A DNA stretch of 64,000 nucleotides from assembly GCA_944990035.1 (NCBI GenBank), contig CALYLX010000142.1:372001-436000 (forward strand), written 5' to 3'. The position numbers and the translations under genes were made by a program. Within the stretch, counting starts at the first letter, position 1, and every line of letters starts with the position of its first letter. The notes under the pieces were generated by a model, which saw nothing but the letters and a program-made list of their open reading frames with translations, was not told where the DNA came from and did no database searches. Shown here piece after piece: positions 57,977 to 64,000 of the stretch. Origin of the DNA: Clitopilus passeckerianus (taxonomy: Eukaryota > Basidiomycota > Agaricomycetes > Agaricales > Entolomataceae).

Positions 57977-59298
57977 ATGGCACTTGATGTAACGAACAAG
58001 CTTTATGTACCTCCCGACATACTACAGTGCATAATCCAAGAAGTAATTGGCTCAACCGACAACCCCACCTTACGAGCTCTCAATGCAACGTCCCAAAGAA
58101 CCCACCACCTTGTGGAGAAGCATCTCTTTACGGAGGTTGCCTTCGTAGTGAATCCATGTCCTAGAGATGCGACAAAGGGTATGGCCCGAAGAGATCTCCT
58201 TCACGAGATACTGCAAGGAAAACGTTCCGTCGCCACCTGTGTTAGAAAGCTCAAACTCCTCTTCCAACACTTCGAACGTCCGGGCTCAAATGGAGGAAAT
58301 ATAACCAGGACCCTTGACATTCTATCACAAATGACCGACATCGAACATTTATCACTGGAAAGTGCACCTTCCTCGGCGGCTGAGTGGGAGAAGGGCGATT
58401 GGGTGAAACTGGGCACGCCACTGAGGACGGCGATACCTCAACTCCTAACGCGTTCAACCCTTTGTCACCTTGACGTTGTGAAGATCGACAGCTTCCCCTT
58501 GGGCATGCTCTCCTTATGCGGCAGTCTTGATTCACTCCTTTTGGATGTTCACTGGCCGTTTGCCGACCAGAAGGGAAAGTTTTGGTCGTTGGAGCAAAGC
58601 ACGGACTCAACAAATCAAGTTCAAGGTCCTCTGCGTCAGTGTCACTTGAAAACCGACGCGCGATTAGGCGATGCTGGCGATATCGACATGCTCCTCTGCG
58701 AGTTGTTCTTGGGATCTGCGGGGGGACACAGCTCACATTTTGTCCTTGACCAACTCAGAGAGTTGACCGTAGAGTGCCAAAACACACCTGAAGTCAGCCT
58801 CATTCATCTGCAGAGGGTGTTGAACGGCGCCTCGCAGAGCCTTGAAACTCTCACCTTGAATGCCGCTTTTGACGCAGGTATGCTCAATCAAATATGTCCC
58901 GAATGCCTTGGACCTTTCCCGCTAATTCCGTAGTCTGTGACCTAGGCGAACTCTCAAAGCTCACTCATCTGGATATTGCACATCCAGCGGGCCCATTCAA
59001 TGCGAACCTTTCGATGCAATGGATACTCCAAACCCTTAGAACGCTACATGCGTCCAATTCTTTGGAATACCTTGACATTTTTGTCGAGTGGTTTGGGGGG
59101 TTTGATCTGGACGGAGACCAGTGGCTTGAACAGATGAAGGTCGAACTTCTGGAATCAGGAAAATATGGCAATTGCGAGATCATGCTGGATGGCGACGAAC
59201 CAGAAAGTCTCGAGGCACTGCTCAGCGCTATAGAAGAGCACAACTCAGCGATCTACGGCGACAATGACGATACTGATGATACTGATCGTGATGTTTGA
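57977..59298 (+). CDS. F-box-like/leucine-rich protein (copy B)
   Basis: This intact tandem paralogue of copy A has exons 57977-58877 and 58934-59298 and 421 residues. Matching landmarks are YVPPDILQCIIQEVIGSTDN and LRALNATSQRTHHLVEKHLF at the N-terminus, LHEILQGKRSVATCVRKLKL, SFPLGMLSLCGSLDSLLLDV, FVLDQLRELTVECQNT, and LNGASQSLETLTL. After the intron CDLGELSKLTHLDIAHP continues the leucine-rich pattern. The C-terminus is strongly acidic (Asp/Thr repeats). The intron falls at the same place in both copies, confirming duplication of the whole gene. Its role as an SCF adaptor is inferred from family type only. Confidence 0.8.
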
Positions 59299-59814
59299 TA
59301 ATTTAATTGGAGCACAACTCGCAGGCGACTGTAGGTTGATCAAAGATCTGGAATGAATGCATCTATAAACATGTTTCCGTCCAGTTGCAATGTATTCGGG
59401 ATGATCCAGGGTATACGCAGAGCCATATGACAGCTACATCCAAGCATATGGGGTGAGTCGAGCAGCTTTGCGTTATATTGTGCTGATGACTCGAAAGAGC
59501 TGACAAGATATGGTCGGCGCAATATATCTGATCGACACAGCTCTTCAATGCTTCGGCGGCGATGTTAGCGTTTGTGAACTTGATGGCATGTATGTTGCGG
59601 TACCACTGCCAGGTCTGGGAAGGTAATCACCTTTCTAGCTAGGTTGCCTGAGGACTCTGGGCGATGATGAAAGCCATATTGCGTGACGGAACGGATCAAT
59701 ATACACAAGTTTGCAATGTGACAGTTCGCGTTTAAATTAACGCGACCTGTCACAAGGAGCTGCTGCTTTCCGCCAGAACCTTCAAGAATTCATAGTTGCA
59801 TCATCTATCCTGCG
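59299..59814. other. Intergenic region, no gene seen
   Basis: Only short unsupported frames occur; it should contain the BTB gene promoter at its right end. Confidence 0.4.
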
Positions 59815-60715
59815 ATGCCAAAAATTGATGGCACCCTGCTGCCGTCCATTGAAGCAGAATCACCGCCGACTAACACCATGGTTTCTGATGTGGCGCAACC
59901 CGAAGTCATAGGGCACGAACTTGAAGAGTATGGCGACCAGATTTGCTCGATCCGAATCGAAAATACAATCTTCAAGGTAAGTCAAGACCAAGTGGTCAAG
60001 TGAATGTACTAGGTTCAACGCGTGAGTATCAAGATTCATCGATACTACCTGCTGGCCCAGCGCGGCATAGTCTTTCGAGACATGTTTTCGATCAAGAGCG
60101 CTTCTTCCCAAGGACCTGGGCAGGATTCAGAAGTGATCCGTTTGCAGGACACGGTACAGCAATTTAGCGCTCTATGTTGGGCACTATATGTCATGTACGT
60201 CCTAGTTATACAGCCCTGATTCAAGACTGTTCACAGACTGATAATCAATTACAATGGTGATCAGGCCAGCAGACCTCATTGCGCAGATGTCGGAGGAAAC
60301 AGTCGATGTTAGCCGGCTCATACAGCTGCTACGAATGGCTAACAAATATAGATTCATCGACCTCGAATCTTGGTCTTCTGGTATTATAGAGCATCACTGC
60401 AAATCCTTCAGGCTCGTGCAAACATGCACGGGTAATGAGCTGTGCTCCTTGATGGAGGTGGCGGCCTTTGTTTGCTCTTCCGGAACTCTGCAAAATATCA
60501 TTGAGGAGGGTGTCGTGGTCCCCCTTGACCGCTTACGAACGGACGACGTTCCTTGGGACCAGGTCCTACCCATCTCCGATCGCTACGGCAGTCAGGGCTT
60601 TCTGGGGATGGTTCATTATGCGTTACTCATAGCGTTTCAAAAGGCTGGGGATAAAATGGACCCCGAAACCTTTCAGTTGCAACCTAGGTTCCCTTTCGCA
60701 TTGACTCAAGAATAA
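59815..60715 (+). CDS. BTB/POZ domain protein
   Basis: This is a BTB-type protein of the kind expanded in agaricomycetes, where the BTB fold typically dimerises or binds Cullin-3. The first exon (ATG 59815) ends ICSIRIENTIFK. After an intron starting at 59976 comes IHRYYLLAQRGIVFRDMFSI, the core BTB motif, and then SEVIRLQDTVQQFSALCWAL. A second intron (about 60196-60269, GTACGT..ATCAG) leads to PADLIAQMSEETVDVSRLIQ and LLRMANKYRFIDLESW, the usual BTB/BACK transition. The remainder is helical with no second domain visible and ends PRFPFALTQE. A total of about 270 residues is normal for this group. Confidence 0.82.
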
Positions 60716-61714
60716 GAAAATCGATTACGCGCTGGATATTGGTCTTTATCGAGGTTCTGGACGGCCTATTCGAGAAGCAACTCCTTCGGTGAGGGGGTAA
60801 CTGTCAATCTCATGTCACTTATGGCTTTCTTTGGCACGAGTTCCTTTACACCAGTTGCGAGAAGGACCAGGGAGGTCTACTAATCCCAAAATTTGACGTT
60901 TCGGGACGTGTTCTACTTGCAGAAAACATCATGAAAGGCGACACGCTCGGCCTTGAACCAGCTTGTCTGGAGTCTGCACGACAACATCTTTTATCAATCA
61001 GAGTGTATTTGCTGTAGGGGACCTTCGCTGACTATTTTGGCTTGTAGTAATTCAAGGAGGCGATAGTCCCCTGGTAGAACAGTGTAGTAGTTCTCTCGTT
61101 ATCAACACTCGAAATCTTGTATAATTACCAGCGTCCTCGAGCTCTCCCGAGTCCGTTCCAAATCCGGCTCCGGCCGCACCTTCGTCAGATACAGTAGCAC
61201 ATGGCTCGCGGATTGTCATACCCACAGTTGTTCAGTCCTTTCAGTCCGTTTCCGCGATGATCAAGGACTCTTGCACCCGGAGCCCGAAATTAGAAATTGC
61301 TTCTACGCAGAAGACATGACAGATCCTGTTCCTGGAAAGCTCGAGCAACGAAACGATTTGTTCAGAGCGATCAGATGAAATGCGCTCTTAAGGAGCCGTG
61401 AGCTCGGGAATCGAGCCCCTTGGGTTTGGCTAGGCATCATAACAACTTCACAACGGCGCTGGGTGTCCACTGGATGTCCAGAACATAAGAAAAGGAATTT
61501 AAAAGCCGAGGTCAAATTTATCCAGGGTGTCCCCGATGCGTAAGATACAGTGATTGGTAATAAACAATGATAGGTAGTACAAATGAGGGATACAGCGAGC
61601 GAGTGAGAGGCTGGAGGTAGGGTCGACACGAAACGAAAGCAGGAGAGGTTGGCTAAACGAGAGTCCTAGGTCTAGAAATAAGCGTCGGGTCAGCTACATC
61701 GCTTAATGTTGAGA
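60716..61714. other. 1 kb convergent intergenic region
   Basis: This lies between convergent genes. It contains no recognisable gene, although a few splice-like signals occur. Confidence 0.4.
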
Positions 61715-63523
61715 TTAAGGCTCGACGTGCTTGGTTGGTGGCGCAAACGTGTTCATAGGGAAGTCGAGGTCGTTTGGATATGCTCCTTCCTACAGGGACA
61801 AAGAAGAAGAAAACAGGGATCAGATACGGTTCCGCTGAAGGCCGTGCTGACATACCTTTCCAGAGTCCCAGCCTCTGTAGTCGTTAGGACCCATACTCGG
61901 AACTCTTGTCCCCAGATGGAAGAGATTGGTGTTCCTCGTGAGAGGTGCGGTGCTGTGTGTCTGTTGGTCTGTTCCTCTTCCACTGACGGTGCGGCGGGTG
62001 TTCAATCTGTTGCTTGGTTAGGATAAAGAAGGACGGGGGCGGTGGTCAAGACATACGTTGCTAGGTATGAGATGGCGTAAACTATCCAAGACCCTTTAAT
62101 AAGAAGACCGCATATAAGGAGAGAGAACGTACGTTTGCTGACGACAAAGTATGTTGAAACGAAGTAGAGATCATTACGGGACAAGTTGAACTAAGTGGTG
62201 GGATGAGCGCCTAAATAGACTTTTTCAGCACATGGCTGCGGCTTACCAGGAGTAACGTTGTCAAGCTGACCGCACTGAAGCCAAAAATATGAGCAAAGGT
62301 CGATACCACGCTCGTGAATTCTTACCTTGTCACGGCGCCCGTATTGATAGCATATCTAACCAGGCCGTTTACAAGAGAATCCGAGCTGGGTAACGGGGAA
62401 AACATCTTAGCCCGTGAACTGCAACTGCAACGGCCTGAAAAGCTCATACCCTCGGTGCCCCGTGCGAAGTTTGTTCAGATAGTAGCAAAGGGCCATAGCG
62501 GTGACCACATCGGTGGCTACTCCAGTTGCTAATGACACAGTTCCCAACGTCTGATTTGGAAAAGTAGTCAGCACATGGAACGTTGACCCACAAAAAGGCA
62601 CACGGACTTGGAGCGAATGTACGGCGAATACACTTGGCAATTGGAATCTGAAGTCTAGATGTCAACATCAACATTTTACTGCGGAAAAATCTCGCCGACA
62701 TACGCCTTGACTGTGAATGCGAGTGCCAGACCCAGTTGTCCGAAAACCAGCAGCATCTATACGATGCAAGTCAGTAGGAGAAAAGGAAGCGGATATATGC
62801 ACACTCACGATGAGTCCTGTGATGAAGTAATTCTTCTGGCTGAATCTCCAGACACGGATTCCGAAAGATCTAAACTTTCATGAGTAAACATGAGCACCCA
62901 GAACTTCGAGAGGGCTAACCCTTTGACGATAGCACCGACAACAGCCTGGAAGAATTGTTAAGTACTTGTAAAACAGGCTCAACTGCGATTGACTTACGCC
63001 AACTGTGAGTTGAAGCTGCTCACGCCTCGTTAGAGTCTGAAATCATGGAACACCATATGGAGTGCTTACAATCAAAGACCTATAAAACGCTGCAGTCAAT
63101 ACGAAAGTCTGTGGGCCGAAGTTCCTAACGCACCAAGTTACACTTGCTTTCAACAGCACGTCTGGCCTCCCATAGTTCGTGATTGAATAATAATACGAGA
63201 GGTGTGCAATGAACGCTTGGTCTGCAGTTTCCAAGATTCTGTCGTCGCCGAGTTAGCTAACGCGTTCCTAGGGTCCTCCCACCAAAAACCCTTACAATAT
63301 CGCGATAACCTGTCATGGCGGGACTTAGCTCGGATCTGAACATTGTATTGAATAAAAGACTTACGATAATCTTGAACCATATCCTATCATTCGAGTACCG
63401 CGAGAAGTACGAGAAGACCTGGGTGACCAGAACACCGTATACCACACAAGCCAACGCAAACCCAACAAAAACCGCGCCAAGTGTAGAGTCAATGCTCGGA
63501 AGAGCTGTTTGCGTCGGTGCCAT
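61715..63523 (-). CDS. DUF6534 family multi-pass membrane protein
   Basis: This seven-helix-like membrane protein is of unknown function, in a family very abundant in agaricomycetes. The start is ATG 63523 (MAPTQTALPSIDSTLGAVFV), followed by the first helix (FALACVVYGVLVTQVFSYF) and the motif YSNDRIWFK, equivalent to the family's 'Y..D....K'. Further exons give LETADQAFIAHLSYYYSITN, IWRFSQKNYFITG, LGTVSLATGVATDVVTAMAL and CYYLNKLRTG, a strongly conserved DUF6534 segment. Then VNGLVRYAINTGAVTR leads to the domain's last helices. The cytoplasmic C-terminus is polar and ends in a short exon, GAYPNDLDFPMNTFAPP, with stop TAA at 61715-61717. About ten short introns are needed. Confidence 0.85.
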
Positions 63524-64000
63524 TATCCTTCCTCGAGTTGGCAGTCTTGAGGCAGCGAGGCAGGTGGTACAAGGTTGAAAAGAGAGAGAGAAAGGAAAAG
63601 CCGCAACGACACCGCTAAACCGACGATATAAAAAGCAACTTGGAATCTTTAAGCCACTCCATCGCAATCGACACTTATTTGCTGGTTCCTAGACGCTCCT
63701 ACTCGTTGCTCACAGAGGACCATGTGCATCGGCGCAGAAACTGTCCATGCGGTGACGGCACTCCGGTACCTCAACGCTTCCATGGGAATCTCCCTGCCAC
63801 TCGGCACACGTGGGATCTGCCATCTGCCTTCAAATGCAGTTAATAATCCAAATACGCCGACACTGGCCGATGGCAGTGGTTATAGGGCCTCTGGATTGAA
63901 TTGAGCAATCGAGAAGTCTCCACGGTGTACTTGACCACCGAAATGAACGAGATAAGCCCAGCTCGCTTCAATTACTTTCCGATGCGCGATGAAAACCTAC
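63524..64000. other. Right edge of window, no gene seen
   Basis: This is upstream of the DUF6534 gene and presumably contains its promoter. Plus-strand frames at 63640-63904 have no recognisable domain. Confidence 0.4.

Overview
The window is nuclear DNA from a filamentous basidiomycete, most likely an agaricomycete (mushroom-forming class). Genes are dense, on both strands, and split by many GT..AG introns of about 45-65 bases. Several lineage-typical families occur: DUF6534 membrane proteins, DUF6699 proteins, F-box-like and BTB proteins, and single-pass glycoproteins with a GAIxGGVVGG membrane anchor. The species cannot be named from sequence alone.

Layout. 0-7.6 kb: an unrecognised single-pass protein, a proline-iminopeptidase-like alpha/beta hydrolase, and a very long Ser/Arg-rich disordered protein. 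7.8-10.4 kb: an intron-containing tRNA-Ala(UGC) and the snoRNP core protein Nop56. 12-17.2 kb: a DUF6699 protein and a DAL5-type MFS anion transporter. 17.2-20.3 kb: gene-poor. 20.3-24.2 kb: a Kin17/Rts2 protein and a base-exchange-type phosphatidylserine synthase. 24.2-26.8 kb: gene-poor. 26.8-31.8 kb: a Zn2Cys6 transcription factor, a TANGO2 protein and the actin-related protein Arp6; the last two share a 183-base divergent promoter. 32-35.8 kb: two head-to-head single-pass membrane glycoproteins with different ectodomains but related cytoplasmic tails. 37.4-41.9 kb: an importin-7/8-type karyopherin. 42.5-45.9 kb: a large RING protein. 46.5-50 kb: a small cysteine-rich secreted protein with a decayed second copy, and two tandem GNAT acetyltransferases. 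50.2-55.2 kb: a divergent CAX-type cation exchanger and two unrecognised genes. 55.7-60.7 kb: an accessory cluster of F-box-like genes, one with an in-frame stop, and a BTB gene. 61.7-63.5 kb: a DUF6534 membrane protein.

Housekeeping genes (Nop56, Kin17, Arp6, importin, tRNA) are interspersed with lineage-specific, duplicating families. No biosynthetic cluster, CRISPR array or intact transposon was recognised.

Seven otherwise well-formed genes or exons are broken by single-base length differences, mostly in short homopolymers, including two housekeeping genes (Arp6 and the importin). Base-level assembly errors are the simplest explanation. Gene models crossing these points should not be called pseudogenes without checking reads.
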